Numbered from the stretch's first letter, positions 1-8,231 are shown. The stretch: DNA of 43,352 bases from a candidate division WWE3 bacterium CG_4_9_14_0_2_um_filter_35_11 (GCA_002789015.1 PFSJ01000022.1:1-43352); one strand, 5' to 3'. Numbers and translations are program-made. The notes: a model not told the origin generated them from the letters alone.

Positions 1-1031
1 CAAATGAATTACTTTTTGATATTCAGCGTCCTTTTTGATTAAAATTGTTAATTTGGATTTGTCACCGAAGACTAAATCTCTAGGATTTTGACTTATTGCA
101 TTTCGCATGAATTCCGAAGTGTATTTCTCTTGACTAACCTGCATAAAGTGTGCAAAAGCATGGAGACTTAAGTAAACAAAGTCTTTCTGAAAAGAGGCCT
201 CAGAAATTTCTGATAGATTCGTGTAACTCTCTGAGAGCTCAATATTTATTTGATGAATGGTTGGATTTTTGTCGTACCAAATCTCGATTGAGTTTTCTAA
301 CGAGACGAAGTCATTTCTTTTAAGGTTTAATGTCTTACTATTTCCTTGGAGTTGATCTCCCGAAAAATAAAAGTTTTTGTATTTGTCGGAGGTTGAAGCC
401 TCTTTGTTTTGAATTATTTTTCCATTTACTAGTACTTTTAAATTGTCTCCATCTGTTTCGTTTTTTGTTTCCCACTTTCTGCTGATGCAAGAATTTTCAT
501 TTCGACAGGAGCTGGACCAATAAAAACAAAGCTCATCCACGGTATTCCTGATCTATCTACATCTTCAATGCTACTTGGCTTAAGTTCTGAGAGATTAAAT
601 ATTTCAGTGGTGTCTAGTTTGTAAAATTCGATAGAATCTAAATATGGTTTCCCATCAGCATAAAACTGTAATTGGTTATCACCAACTTGTGTTGCGTAGA
701 AAAATAAATATACGGTTTTGGAATTACCTTTTAGTGTGGCTCCATTCCAGGATGCAGCGATATCAAAGCCTTTGTAATGTTCTTGTCCTTGTGGAATTTC
801 ATATTTCCCTAACTCGTAACCATTTAGCACCATTCTTAAATCATCATCGTCCGTAGAATTTTTCTGCTTTGCGTTTTTTGCACTTGCTGTAACTTTGATC
901 AAATGCCAGTCTTTTTCTACACATAATAAAAGCGATGTCCGTGTCTCCTTCAGTTCATAATTATCTCCTCCTATAGCGGTAAGATTATAGTTTTTTGTGA
1001 ACAGCTTTTTCATTGAAAAATAATCTAGCAT
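1..1031 (-). pseudogene. frameshifted, edge-truncated protein with two tandem repeated domains
   Basis: I do not recognise a named family. The 5' part (438-1031) encodes 197 residues and stops at 438-440. The neighbouring frame, from about position 474 down to base 1, is open and continues the same protein. Two domain copies align. The first has KVTASAKNAK, then DDDDLRMVLNGYELGKY and LKGNSKTVYL. The second has KILASAES in the first frame, then DGDNLKVLVNGKIIQNK and LQGNSKTLNL in the other frame. The repeat therefore crosses the break, which looks like a one-base loss (or sequencing error) at about 474-480. The domains look like beta-rich binding modules. After the second copy comes a helical-looking stretch (YLSLHAFAHFM) that runs off the window. 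The start at 1031 gives a cytoplasmic-looking N-terminus with no signal peptide. It diverges from the toxin-antitoxin pair to its right. The frameshift is well supported; the function is unknown. Confidence 0.7.
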
Positions 1032-1064
1032 TTAAATAAGTCGAGATCAATTTGGAATCGTGTT

Positions 1065-1097
1065 TGATAAAAGTAATGAGCGATGATAAAAGTAATG
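1065..1097 (+). promoter_or_regulatory. 14-bp direct repeat upstream of the AbrB/PIN pair, possible operator
   Basis: The sequence TGATAAAAGTAATG occurs at 1065-1078 and again at 1084-1097, offset by 19 bp, immediately before and touching the antitoxin start at 1099. AbrB-type antitoxins usually repress their own operon by binding repeats over the promoter, so this is a plausible autoregulatory operator. That role is inferred. Each copy also contains a weak -10-like stretch (GATAAA). Confidence 0.45.
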
Positions 1098-1098
1098 C

Positions 1099-1368
1099 AT
1101 GGAATATAGTGCGAAGGTTACAACAAAAGGGCAAGTAACAATACCTGCAAGTCTTAGAAAAAAATTCAAAATGGATTTGCAAAATATCACATTTATCGTA
1201 AAAGATGACGAATTAATCCTTAGGCCTAGTCGAGATATTCTGTCACTATCTGGTATATATAAAAGCAAATCTTTTAAGGATAAAATGAGTTCAGAAGTAG
1301 ATAAACTGGAAAATCTTTCAATAGAAACAGGTTTTATAGAAAAATTCGATAGCACAAAACGTGAGTGA
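1099..1368 (+). CDS. AbrB/MazE-family antitoxin (VapB-like)
   Basis: This is an 89-residue protein with an N-terminal swapped-hairpin AbrB fold at about residues 3-47. The motif KVTTKGQVTIPASLRKKF is the classic SpoVT/AbrB DNA-binding signature. The rest is a charged helical tail that would wrap the partner toxin. The stop codon overlaps the GTG start of the downstream PIN gene by 4 nt (GTGA), the usual translationally coupled antitoxin-toxin order. A pair of 14-bp direct repeats upstream may be its operator. An ATG at 1095 is in another frame, and ATG 1099 is the only start that gives the complete domain. The family is clear; the VapB label comes from the partner. Confidence 0.85.
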   Translation: MEYSAKVTTKGQVTIPASLRKKFKMDLQNITFIVKDDELILRPSRDILSLSGIYKSKSFKDKMSSEVDKLENLSIETGFIEKFDSTKRE

Positions 1369-1781
1369 AGAATAATCTAGAAGTCTATATTGATACTAAT
1401 TTCTATCTTAGATTTGTATTTAACGATATCCCTAAGCAAAACCAGAAATGCCGCTCTTTAATTGAGTCGGCGAAAAGTGGAAGGTGCGATTTGCATTTAA
1501 CCGAAGAAACTATTTGTGAGATCGTTTATGTATTGCTGAAGCTATACAAACTTAATCGTAAAGAAATTAAGGAAGATTTATCATTTTTCTTGAGTCATAA
1601 ATTTGTAAGGAATGAAAATAAAAGGGTTGTTTTTTTAGCTCTGGAAATCTTTTTGGGAACAAATCTAAGCATTGTAGATAGCGTCTTAGTTTCAAAAGCA
1701 AGCTTTCATGGACGCGCATTAGCAACATTTGATGAAGATCTTTTAAAAGTGTCTAAGGCCTATAAAGTGCCTATTGTATAA
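1365..1781 (+). CDS. PIN-domain ribonuclease toxin (VapC-like)
   Basis: This 138-residue protein is PIN-sized. The first acidic motif is YIDTNFYLRF (Asp10), followed by a mid-protein Glu in LTEETICEIVYVLL and the late acidic motif SIVDSVLVSKA and ATFDEDLLK. These match the Asp/Glu metal centre of PIN nucleases, which cut RNA when released from the antitoxin. It starts with GTG and overlaps the antitoxin stop by 4 nt. The gene is intact, so the pair is probably functional. It sits between a broken gene and the tmRNA, a region that looks like an accessory insertion. The exact RNA target cannot be read from the sequence. Confidence 0.85.
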   Translation: MKNNLEVYIDTNFYLRFVFNDIPKQNQKCRSLIESAKSGRCDLHLTEETICEIVYVLLKLYKLNRKEIKEDLSFFLSHKFVRNENKRVVFLALEIFLGTNLSIVDSVLVSKASFHGRALATFDEDLLKVSKAYKVPIV

Positions 1782-1827
1782 AAAGTTTTTTCGGTTTTGT
1801 TGTAGATAAAAATTATGACAAACCTAC

Positions 1828-1843
1828 AAAAAGGGTAGCCCTT
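1828..1843 (-). terminator. likely intrinsic terminator of the tmRNA gene
   Basis: Read on the minus strand, AAGGG-CTA-CCCTT is followed directly by TTT, giving a 5-bp stem with a T run a few bases after the tmRNA 3' end. The stem is short, so the call is moderate. Read on the plus strand (after the PIN gene) there is no T tract. Confidence 0.45.
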
Positions 1844-1846
1844 ATA

Positions 1847-2228
1847 TGGTGGAGATGGGGGGAATCGAACCCCCGTGCTAAAAGTTTCTTCAAACAAATT
1901 TGTTACAAGCTTATTGGCCTTTTAATAAATGTGGGCAAACAGACCAAGAGTTTTAATTGCCCGCACAATGATTTCTTGCATAAAGTTGCAAAAGAACTTT
2001 CGGTTTTGGTTGAAGCTAGCCTTTGGATCCAAAAACCAAATTGGCTAACCCGCTGAAAGGATAATTCCTAGTTGTAAATATCTCGTTTTTACGCAAAAGC
2101 GTAAGCGTTTACATCTACATCAGCAGTTTCGAATGCTGTTGCATTTAAGTTTTGATTCAGTTTTAAGACTTATATCAGGTCTGCTTGATTTGTAAGGTTC
2201 TACTTCCAGGCGATGCCTTGACATCCCC
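1847..2228 (-). ncRNA. ssrA: transfer-messenger RNA (tmRNA)
   Basis: The 5' end GGGGATG (from 2228) pairs with CATCTCC at 1857-1851, followed by discriminator A and an encoded CCA ending at 1847. The T arm GGGGG-TTCGATT-CCCCC lies just inside the 3' end. The tag frame runs 2142-2089: resume codon GCA, peptide ATAFETADVDVNAYAFA, stop TAA. The AYAFA end resembles the NYAFA/NFAFA endings of Mycoplasma tags more than the common ALAA. tmRNA rescues stalled ribosomes and marks the nascent protein for proteolysis. Its protein partner SmpB is encoded just upstream on the same strand, 40 nt away. This gene, with its terminator, accounts for most of the 487-nt stretch between the PIN gene and smpB. Confidence 0.95.
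2089..2142 (-). other. tmRNA proteolysis-tag reading frame
   Basis: The codons from GCA at 2142-2140 to TAA at 2091-2089 encode ATAFETADVDVNAYAFA (17 residues). The resume codon is chosen because it is Ala, follows a short AT-rich single-stranded-looking stretch, and gives a hydrophobic Ala-ending tag of normal length with an in-frame stop. The exact resume codon is inferred. Confidence 0.75.
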
Positions 2229-2268
2229 ATGACTTGCTCGCAATAATATCAAAATGTACTCAGATTGT

Positions 2269-2721
2269 CTAGCGTTTTTGATTTTTTAGATCTCTTTCTA
2301 TATCTCTTTTTTCTTGAGCTTCCATCAAAGCTCTTTTCTTATCGGACTTCTTTTTCCCTTTTGCAAGACCGATTTCAAGCTTAATGAGTGAACCTTTTGT
2401 ATAAAACTTAAGTGGAATTAACGTAAAGCCTTGTTTCTCTGTTTTGTCTAAAAGAAAGTCTAATTCTTTTTTCGTGAGCAATAGTAAGCGAGTTCGAGTT
2501 GAATCGTAATCAAGAAGTGTTCCGGATTTGGAGTAGGGCGGCAGGTTGAAGCCTATAAGGCTCAACCTGCCGCCCGTTCCTTTCACATAAGTTCCAGTAA
2601 GATTTCCTTTTCCTTCTTTTAATGCTTTTACTTCGACTCCCAAAAGTTTTATTCCAGCTTCGTATTTTTCTATAATTTCATAATCGTGGTAAGCTTTTCG
2701 ATTTCTAATTATTGTGGACAT
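2269..2721 (-). CDS. smpB: SsrA-binding protein SmpB
   Basis: This 150-residue protein matches SmpB over its whole length. NRKAYHDYEI opens the OB-fold, then EAGIKLLGVEVKALKEGKGNL, DSTRTRLLLLTKKEL, and the basic C-terminal tail (GKKKSDKK..RALMEAQEKRD) that enters the ribosomal mRNA channel. It binds tmRNA, whose gene follows 40 nt downstream. A GAGGA Shine-Dalgarno sequence lies about 8 nt before ATG 2721, inside the end of the upstream gene, and only 2 nt separate the two genes. The segment encoding GGRLSLIGFNLPP contains a perfect 14-bp inverted repeat (2536-2575). Alignment from memory to E. coli SmpB needs no gap there, so the hairpin is not an inserted peptide. Confidence 0.96.
   Translation of the reverse strand: MSTIIRNRKAYHDYEIIEKYEAGIKLLGVEVKALKEGKGNLTGTYVKGTGGRLSLIGFNLPPYSKSGTLLDYDSTRTRLLLLTKKELDFLLDKTEKQGFTLIPLKFYTKGSLIKLEIGLAKGKKKSDKKRALMEAQEKRDIERDLKNQKR
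2536..2575. repeat. perfect 14-bp inverted repeat inside smpB
   Basis: The left arm GGGCGGCAGGTTGA (2536-2549) and right arm TCAACCTGCCGCCC (2562-2575) match exactly. The 12-nt loop contains a second 4-bp stem (GCCT-ATA-AGGC), so the hairpin is 18 bp with one bulged base. The arms are far more GC-rich than the gene around them. It is one of eleven such perfect repeats with arms of at least 12 bp in the window. Confidence 0.95.
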
Positions 2722-2723
2722 TT

Positions 2724-4562
2724 TTATTCCTCAACTATAAAAAAGCTTTTTCCTTTTTCGAAGACAATTTTTGGTGTTGCGTCTTTTGTTAGTGAAAATG
2801 AAACTGGGGTTTCAATATCCGCTTCATTTGATAATAGAATTTCTTTTTCAAATTTTCCGCTTGATCTTTTGAACACGATTATTTTATTTTGATCTAAAAC
2901 AAATATAGAAGTTGTTGATATCTCTATTTGCGTTGGGGATTTTAATTTTGATTTTTCGATTTTAAACTCACTCACCAATTTCCCGCCTGCATATTTATAG
3001 ACGTCATTACTTGATAAAACATAGATATTTGAATCTACAGCAATAGATTTTGTATTACTTAATGCTTCGTCATTTAACCATTTTTTTGGTTCGGTTGTCC
3101 CAAGCTTGTAGGAATAAATATTATCCGCAGTTAAAATATAAAGCACGTCCCAAGATGGATATATATCGATCACATTTTCAAGATCCGCAAAGTATTTGTC
3201 TATCTCTTCTCCTTTTTTATTAGCATCAAAAACAATAAATCCATCTTTTCCATATACAAAGCAAAGATCCTTCATCTCGCTTTGATGGATTTCACATTCT
3301 ATGAGCTTAGGGTTGGAAACAGTTGGCTCTAGCTTTATCGCTTCTTTTTTACTTATATCAATTTTGAAAACAGATCCGCTATTTGAATCAAGCGAAATCA
3401 AGTTTCCTCTAATAGTTGAAAGTGATATCGGTAAAATGTTTTTTTCTATATTAGAAAATTTAATAATTTCTTTATGCAGATTTATTGGCGTTTGGTCGTC
3501 GCTTTCTCCCTTTATTTGTCCATCTTTGTTTGGGAGGTTAAAGGCAACTTCGTTTGAGTTATCTAATTTATTATTTTGTTTGTTTTCATAGAATAATTTG
3601 TAATTAACAAATCCGATTCCAAGTAGCATTGCAAGGCCTACCGCAATTTGTTTTTTGCCTTTATTTGTTGATTTTCTTTCATTAATTCTTTTTGGTCCAC
3701 GTGGAGTTGATTCTATTGCCGCAGATGGTCTTGTTTCGGATATTCCGGTAATAGATGAAACAGGAGCTGCTTTTTTACTTTGATAGAACTTAAATTTTTC
3801 TGATAGTGCTTCACTGTTTGATATCTTTGATTTTACTTTCCAGATTGTTCCAGAAATCGAGTTTCCAATATTTAAGGATTTCACTTTGTCTGTTATTGAT
3901 GATGATTGTTTTTCTATAGAGGCCGATGCCTTGATTAGTATCGCTGAAATTTTATCAGCGTCTTTATGCGTTGCGATTGTGCTTGATAGTGATCCAAGGC
4001 TGTTTATTATTTCTGTCGCCGGAAATGTATTTGCAAATATTTCTGTTCCTATTATTACAACATCTTCATTTTCAATTATGTTTGAACTAGTCCAAATTTC
4101 ACGAGATCCTTTTTCTAAAACCAGATCTCTTGTTCCTGTTCCTTTTATTAAGTAAATTGCAGGTGATCCAATATGGCTTGTGTATAAAACTCTATTCCAA
4201 ATTAAGGCTGTTGCGCATGAGATATCAAAGTTTGATTGTGTGGATCCTAGCGAATCATTTCCATCAATTGATTTGATTGATAGTAATAGTTGATGGGCTC
4301 TTCTAAGTGATGCTTCTATCGCATGAAGAGGAGTTTCGTCATTTATTTTATAAAATGATTCTTGAAGGCTTTCAATAAACAACGTTGAAATTTCTTTTAA
4401 GTCAAAATTATCGTTTGCTGAAATGTTTAATGTTACAAAAAGTCTGCCTCGTTTTGTCAGTGCTTGATCATCTGGAACGTCGAATTCATGAGTAACTGTA
4501 ATATAATCTTTAGTGCTTTGACCGGAGCCTCCTATGCTTTGTACTTTTAGAGAAAACCTCAT
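2724..4562 (-). CDS. membrane protein with PP2C-like N-domain and predicted beta-propeller C-domain
   Basis: 612 residues. Residues 1 to about 215 resemble a PP2C/SpoIIE-type phosphatase core: RLFVTLNIS, then SCATALIWNRVLYTSHIGSPAIYLIKG, which matches the family pattern of a Thr/Ala strand followed by a GDSRAYL-like segment. The acidic metal ligands expected (Asp-Gly and late Asp-Asn/Asp-Asp) are not evident, so it may be catalytically dead. A lysine/serine-rich linker leads to one membrane helix at about 303-322. The external part, about 380-612, has repeated strands with WD-free blade-like spacing (ISLDSNSGSVFKID, GFIVFDANKKGE, YILTADNIYSYKL, IYVLSSNDVYKYAGG). The start follows TATAAT by 6 nt. 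It is upstream of smpB with a 2-nt gap. Its function is unknown; sensing or signalling across the membrane is a guess. Confidence 0.6.
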   Translation of the reverse strand: MRFSLKVQSIGGSGQSTKDYITVTHEFDVPDDQALTKRGRLFVTLNISANDNFDLKEISTLFIESLQESFYKINDETPLHAIEASLRRAHQLLLSIKSIDGNDSLGSTQSNFDISCATALIWNRVLYTSHIGSPAIYLIKGTGTRDLVLEKGSREIWTSSNIIENEDVVIIGTEIFANTFPATEIINSLGSLSSTIATHKDADKISAILIKASASIEKQSSSITDKVKSLNIGNSISGTIWKVKSKISNSEALSEKFKFYQSKKAAPVSSITGISETRPSAAIESTPRGPKRINERKSTNKGKKQIAVGLAMLLGIGFVNYKLFYENKQNNKLDNSNEVAFNLPNKDGQIKGESDDQTPINLHKEIIKFSNIEKNILPISLSTIRGNLISLDSNSGSVFKIDISKKEAIKLEPTVSNPKLIECEIHQSEMKDLCFVYGKDGFIVFDANKKGEEIDKYFADLENVIDIYPSWDVLYILTADNIYSYKLGTTEPKKWLNDEALSNTKSIAVDSNIYVLSSNDVYKYAGGKLVSEFKIEKSKLKSPTQIEISTTSIFVLDQNKIIVFKRSSGKFEKEILLSNEADIETPVSFSLTKDATPKIVFEKGKSFFIVEE

Positions 4563-4568
4563 GAACCG

Positions 4569-4574
4569 ATTATA
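4569..4574 (-). promoter_or_regulatory. -10 hexamer of a predicted leaderless transcript (PP2C-like gene)
   Basis: TATAAT on the minus strand is followed by 6 nt (CGGTTC) and then the ATG at 4562, so transcription should begin at or next to the start codon. No Shine-Dalgarno sequence fits in the gap. Confidence 0.7.
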
Positions 4575-4585
4575 CCTTATATGTA

Positions 4586-4822
4586 TTAAAGGATTACAGA
4601 GGTTATGAGCGTTATTATTAACACAACAGCTAGATGGAAATATGCAAAGAAAAATATCAGTTTATTTGTGTCACTTTTGATTGTTATTGTCATGAACTTT
4701 ATTTGTCTTATTACAACGACTGAAATTATTGAGTATACAAATAAAAATATTTCCAGAAGCCATTTTGCGATTGTGTAAATTTCTATTTGGCTAATTATTG
4801 TTAAGTTATTTACTATGTCCAT
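4586..4822 (-). CDS. small two-helix membrane protein of unknown function
   Basis: The likely product is 78 residues starting at ATG 4822 (MDIVNNL), because GAGGAG lies about 8 nt upstream of it; an in-frame ATG at 4840 has no such site. There are two hydrophobic helices, roughly residues 18-40 and 53-76, separated by a short segment with VVVIRQIKFM. Small proteins with a V-x-R-Q core between two helices recur in Patescibacteria genomes; that is recollection, not a search result. It overlaps the end of the PH-domain gene by 17 nt, so the two are translationally coupled. I do not recognise a function. Confidence 0.6.
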   Translation of the reverse strand: MDIVNNLTIISQIEIYTIAKWLLEIFLFVYSIISVVVIRQIKFMTITIKSDTNKLIFFFAYFHLAVVLIITLITSVIL

Positions 4823-5372
4823 TTTTTTTGTGCTCCTCAACTAAATCTGTAAGTTTGTTGTGGACTAAACTTGGCTTTGGTATTGAAGTGAATTCAAATT
4901 CTGTTTTTTCTGCAGCCGTTTGCATGAAAATATCTCCATAATCAAAAAGTATGTGGAGGAAACTTTTTGTTTCGTATGTTACGTCTTCAACATTTGAAAG
5001 TGGCGCTTCTGAAATGCGTTTTCCCCAGAATCCTTTAAAATCAACATCAATGACTCTTTTATTTGTGATTATATAGACATTAAAATACCAAATTAAAAAT
5101 GATTCAAATGTGTATAGCATCGTTAATGAGTACCATAAGATTAATAAAATGATTTGATATTCTGATTGAACGTATTTAAACGTGTCTATTTTGTTGTTTA
5201 GTATAAAAGACATTAGTGCTAGTGGTGCGACGATTAAAAATATGGAAAATATTATCCAGCCAAGGTTTGTGATCGGATGCCTTCTTAATAGAAAATATAA
5301 TTGTTCTTCTTTTTCTTGAGATTCAAAACGGATGCCTTTTGGCTTTTGTAATATAGCATTGAAAATACTCAT
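4806..5372 (-). CDS. PH-domain membrane protein (bPH2/YdbT-like)
   Basis: 188 residues. There are two membrane helices at about 37-60 and 73-97. Between the second helix and the C-terminus is a bacterial PH-like domain: YIITNKRVIDVDFKGFWGKR, ISEAPLSNVEDVTY, then a beta strand ending FEFTSIPKPSLVHNKL. The pattern TNKRVIxxD followed by PLSNVEDV is typical of bPH2 proteins. It has its own TATAAT further upstream (beyond the comF stop) plus an AGGA Shine-Dalgarno about 8 nt before ATG 5372, one of the few leadered genes here. It overlaps the small membrane protein downstream. Its role is unknown; envelope stress or membrane organisation is the usual suggestion. Confidence 0.75.
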   Translation of the reverse strand: MSIFNAILQKPKGIRFESQEKEEQLYFLLRRHPITNLGWIIFSIFLIVAPLALMSFILNNKIDTFKYVQSEYQIILLILWYSLTMLYTFESFLIWYFNVYIITNKRVIDVDFKGFWGKRISEAPLSNVEDVTYETKSFLHILFDYGDIFMQTAAEKTEFEFTSIPKPSLVHNKLTDLVEEHKKNGHSK

Positions 5373-5392
5373 GATAGATTCCTTTGTTTTGA

Positions 5393-6085
5393 TTATACAT
5401 TATGGAATTCATCTTTTGTTAAAGTTAGGCACGTTATTTTTTTAGCGCCGTAGGTTTTAAGAACTTTTGATGATTCAATCATGGTTGCGCCGGTAGTTAA
5501 AACATCATCAACTAATAAAATTGATTTATTTTGTATGTGTGTAATAAACTGTTTTTGAATTAGAATCTTCCCGCGAAGGTTATATCTTCTAGTTTCACCT
5601 GTTAACTGTTTTTGGCTTTTCCTTGAATTTTTTATTAATAAGTCTATGATCGGCAAATGTTTTATCTCGCTTATTTTTTTAGCAATGTATAAGGCATGAT
5701 TTGTACCTCTTGCTTTTTGTGTAGATTTTGTCATAGGGACGGGAGTAATAATATCAATGTCATTTAATGAATTCATTTTTGCGAGATTTTCTTTCAAATA
5801 TATAAGTGTTTCTAGTAATGTATAACTTTTTTGACCATATTTAGCTTTTAGAACTATTTGCCTTGAGATATTGTTGTATGAACAAAACGAAATATAGCTG
5901 TCAGGTGTGTATGAATTACTGCATGATTTATGCGTGCTTCCCCCCACCGATATTCCATCGCAGACAATACAGGTGTCAAAGGAAATAAGTTTTAGGTTTT
6001 TTTTGCATCTCTCACATAGAGATGTGCCAAGCTCATTACATATGATGCAGAATTTTGGAAATATCGCATTCAGTAAAATACTCAT
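5393..6085 (-). CDS. comF: ComF family phosphoribosyltransferase-like protein
   Basis: 230 residues. An N-terminal zinc-ribbon has Cys13, Cys16, Cys24, Cys27 and a second set Cys39, Cys42, Cys55. The C-terminal half is a type I phosphoribosyltransferase fold with the PRPP loop ILLVDDVLTTGAT near residues 189-201 and the ComF motif RxNHA (RGTNHALYIAKKI), then KSQKQLTGETRRYNLRG. ComF proteins act in DNA uptake during natural transformation, which fits the pilus genes elsewhere in the window. It diverges from ftsH, 110 nt away. Length and motif order are normal for the family. Confidence 0.93.
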   Translation of the reverse strand: MSILLNAIFPKFCIICNELGTSLCERCKKNLKLISFDTCIVCDGISVGGSTHKSCSNSYTPDSYISFCSYNNISRQIVLKAKYGQKSYTLLETLIYLKENLAKMNSLNDIDIITPVPMTKSTQKARGTNHALYIAKKISEIKHLPIIDLLIKNSRKSQKQLTGETRRYNLRGKILIQKQFITHIQNKSILLVDDVLTTGATMIESSKVLKTYGAKKITCLTLTKDEFHNV

Positions 6086-6183
6086 ACTTATAGTATTGTG
6101 ATTTTTAATTAAAATATCTTTTTCTATTTATTAAAAAATTTGAACAAATATTTGTCTTATCGGCAAAGTATTACTAAATGTAG

Positions 6184-6189
6184 TATTAT
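6184..6189 (+). promoter_or_regulatory. -10 hexamer of a predicted leaderless ftsH transcript
   Basis: TATTAT at 6184-6189 is followed by 6 nt and then GTG at 6196. No Shine-Dalgarno sequence is present. The spacing is the same as at eight other starts in this window. Confidence 0.6.
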
Positions 6190-6195
6190 TTCAGT

Positions 6196-8073
6196 GTGAA
6201 AAGCGAAGATAAAAAAGCGAAGAAAGAAAATAAAATAAAAATTCCATTTAATGGTTTTAATTCAAAAAACATTAACCTTTTTAATATTTTGCTTATAGGC
6301 TTGATAGCTTGGAGCGTTCTCTCTGTTTTCGTAGAGCCGTTGATGAAGGCTGCTCCCAAAGATATTCCATTGACTGAAGCATTTACCTTAATAAAAAATC
6401 AATCTGTTGATAGCATAATGATCGAGGGCGATCAAATTAAATTATCGCTAAAAGATGGCGAAGAAAATGTTTCTTCAAAAGAAGCTCAAATTAGTTTTTA
6501 CGAATTGTTGTCGCTTCAAGGTATTTCAACTGATTTAGTTTCTGGTGGGATTAAGGAAAAAACAAACATTGCATGGATGGAGTTGTTAATAAACTTAATA
6601 ATTCCAATTGGGATGCTTGTTTTTTTCTTTTGGATGTTCAAATCGGCAGGAAAATCTTCCGGCGGACTTTTTAGTATTGGAAAATCAAAGGCAAAACTTT
6701 TTAGTAAGACCGAACAAAATAAAATTGGTTTTTCTGATGTTGCTGGAGCTAAGGAAGTTAAAAATGAGCTTGTTGAAATAGTTGATTTCTTAAAAAGCCC
6801 AGAAAAATACAGAAAACTTGGAGCAAGAATTCCTCGTGGTGTTTTATTAATTGGACCTTCTGGCGTTGGAAAAACTCTTTTGGCAAGAGCAATTGCAGGT
6901 GAGGCTGGCGTTCCTTTTTATTCAGTTGCTGGAAGCGAATTTATAGAAATGATTGTTGGTGTTGGATCTGCAAGGGTTCGAGATTTATTTAAAATGGCGA
7001 AGGAAAGTTCTCCTTCAATTATTTTTATTGATGAAATTGATGCTATTGGAAGACATCGTGGTAAAGCCATGGCGATGGGTAATGATGAAAGAGAACAAAC
7101 GCTTAATCAGATTTTAGTTGAGATGGATGGATTTGATCCACGAACTAACGTAATTATTATTGCTGCAACTAACAGGCCAGATATGTTAGATCCTGCTTTA
7201 GTTCGTCCTGGTAGATTTGATAGGCACATAAGGCTTGAACTTCCGGATATTTCAGAAAGAGAAGAAATCATGAAAATTCACATGAAAGGAAAACCTTTTG
7301 CTGGCGATGTTGAAATAAAGAAACTTGCAAAGCAATCCGTTGGTTTTAGCGGTGCTGATATAGAAAATATGTTAAATGAAGCCGCTATATTGGCAGCAAG
7401 AAGGGATGCATCTGAGATTGGGATAAAGGATTTGATTGAAGCTTCAACAAAAGTTAAATTGGGGCCTGGTAAAAAACTTTTACAAACTGAAGAAGAAAGG
7501 TCAATTATTGCGTATCACGAAGCTGGTCATGCTCTTGTTGCATCTTTAAATGCAAAAGCTGATCCAGTTACTAGAATTTCGATACTATCAAGAACAATGA
7601 GCCTTGGGCATACGGAATTTGTTCCAGAAAGTAATTCTAGCAACAGGTCTAAAGGCAAATTATTGGCGATGATCCAAAGTTTGTTAGGTGGCCGTGTCGC
7701 AGAGCAGATAGTATTTGATGAAGAAACTGTTGGTGCATCAAGCGATATCGAACGGGCAACATATATAGCCAAAAAGATGGTTACAGATTTTGGTATGAGT
7801 GAACTTGGTCCTATAAATTACGTTTCTAGCAATATAGCAATGTGGGATTCGTCTTCGGAAGACAAGGCTGTTGGTTATAGCGAAGATGTTGCGAAGATGA
7901 TTGATGATGAAGTTAAGAGAATTATTAGGACAGAATATGAAAATGCACAAAAAATGCTTAAAGCCAACAGAGGAACACTTGATAAATTAGCCAGCAAATT
8001 ATTAGAGGTCGAGACCCTAGAGCAAGACGATTTCGAAAGAATCATCACAGAAGAACGAAATAAATCCAAGTAA
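6196..8073 (+). CDS. ftsH: ATP-dependent zinc metalloprotease FtsH
   Basis: 625 residues, near normal length. Two membrane helices (about 27-47 and 129-147) flank a small periplasmic domain. The AAA domain follows: Walker A GPSGVGKT at 220-227 (more often GPPGTGKT), Walker [12 protein letters not shown], and the second region of homology with RPGRFDR. The zinc site is HEAGH at 441-445, with the third ligand Asp517 in [10 protein letters not shown]. FtsH degrades misfolded membrane proteins and some regulators. GTG 6196 is chosen as start because a -10-like TATTAT lies exactly 6 nt before it. It stands alone, divergent from comF, with nrdR 158 nt downstream. Confidence 0.97.
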   Translation: MKSEDKKAKKENKIKIPFNGFNSKNINLFNILLIGLIAWSVLSVFVEPLMKAAPKDIPLTEAFTLIKNQSVDSIMIEGDQIKLSLKDGEENVSSKEAQISFYELLSLQGISTDLVSGGIKEKTNIAWMELLINLIIPIGMLVFFFWMFKSAGKSSGGLFSIGKSKAKLFSKTEQNKIGFSDVAGAKEVKNELVEIVDFLKSPEKYRKLGARIPRGVLLIGPSGVGKTLLARAIAGEAGVPFYSVAGSEFIEMIVGVGSARVRDLFKMAKESSPSIIFIDEIDAIGRHRGKAMAMGNDEREQTLNQILVEMDGFDPRTNVIIIAATNRPDMLDPALVRPGRFDRHIRLELPDISEREEIMKIHMKGKPFAGDVEIKKLAKQSVGFSGADIENMLNEAAILAARRDASEIGIKDLIEASTKVKLGPGKKLLQTEEERSIIAYHEAGHALVASLNAKADPVTRISILSRTMSLGHTEFVPESNSSNRSKGKLLAMIQSLLGGRVAEQIVFDEETVGASSDIERATYIAKKMVTDFGMSELGPINYVSSNIAMWDSSSEDKAVGYSEDVAKMIDDEVKRIIRTEYENAQKMLKANRGTLDKLASKLLEVETLEQDDFERIITEERNKSK

Positions 8074-8231
8074 GTATCACCCCATAACATTCCAAAAACG
8101 GACGTTGCTCATAAGCACTTATTGTAGTTAAGTAGTACTTGTCACACAACAGGTTGTTGTTTGATGATAACGAGTGTCCTGCGGAGAGCTTTGCTCCTGC
8201 CCGTAAGTTTTGACCGTTTTTAAAAACTAAA
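8074..8231 (+). other. 158-nt ftsH-nrdR gap, possible structured leader
   Basis: There is no gene here. AAAAACGG at 8094-8101 can pair with CCGTTTTT at 8214-8221, which would close a region of about 120 nt just before nrdR. Inside it are short repeats (CAACAGGTTGTTG) and a weak hairpin around GGAGAGC-TTT-GCTCC. I looked for an NrdR box and for the conserved box of a cobalamin riboswitch and saw neither. It may hold the nrdR promoter. The second arm is also part of GTTTTTAAAAAC, so the long-range pairing may be coincidence. Confidence 0.25.

Noticed and set aside
8074-8231. Cobalamin riboswitch before the B12-dependent reductase genes
   Set aside because: The conserved B12-box sequence was not found and the gap is short for a full riboswitch.
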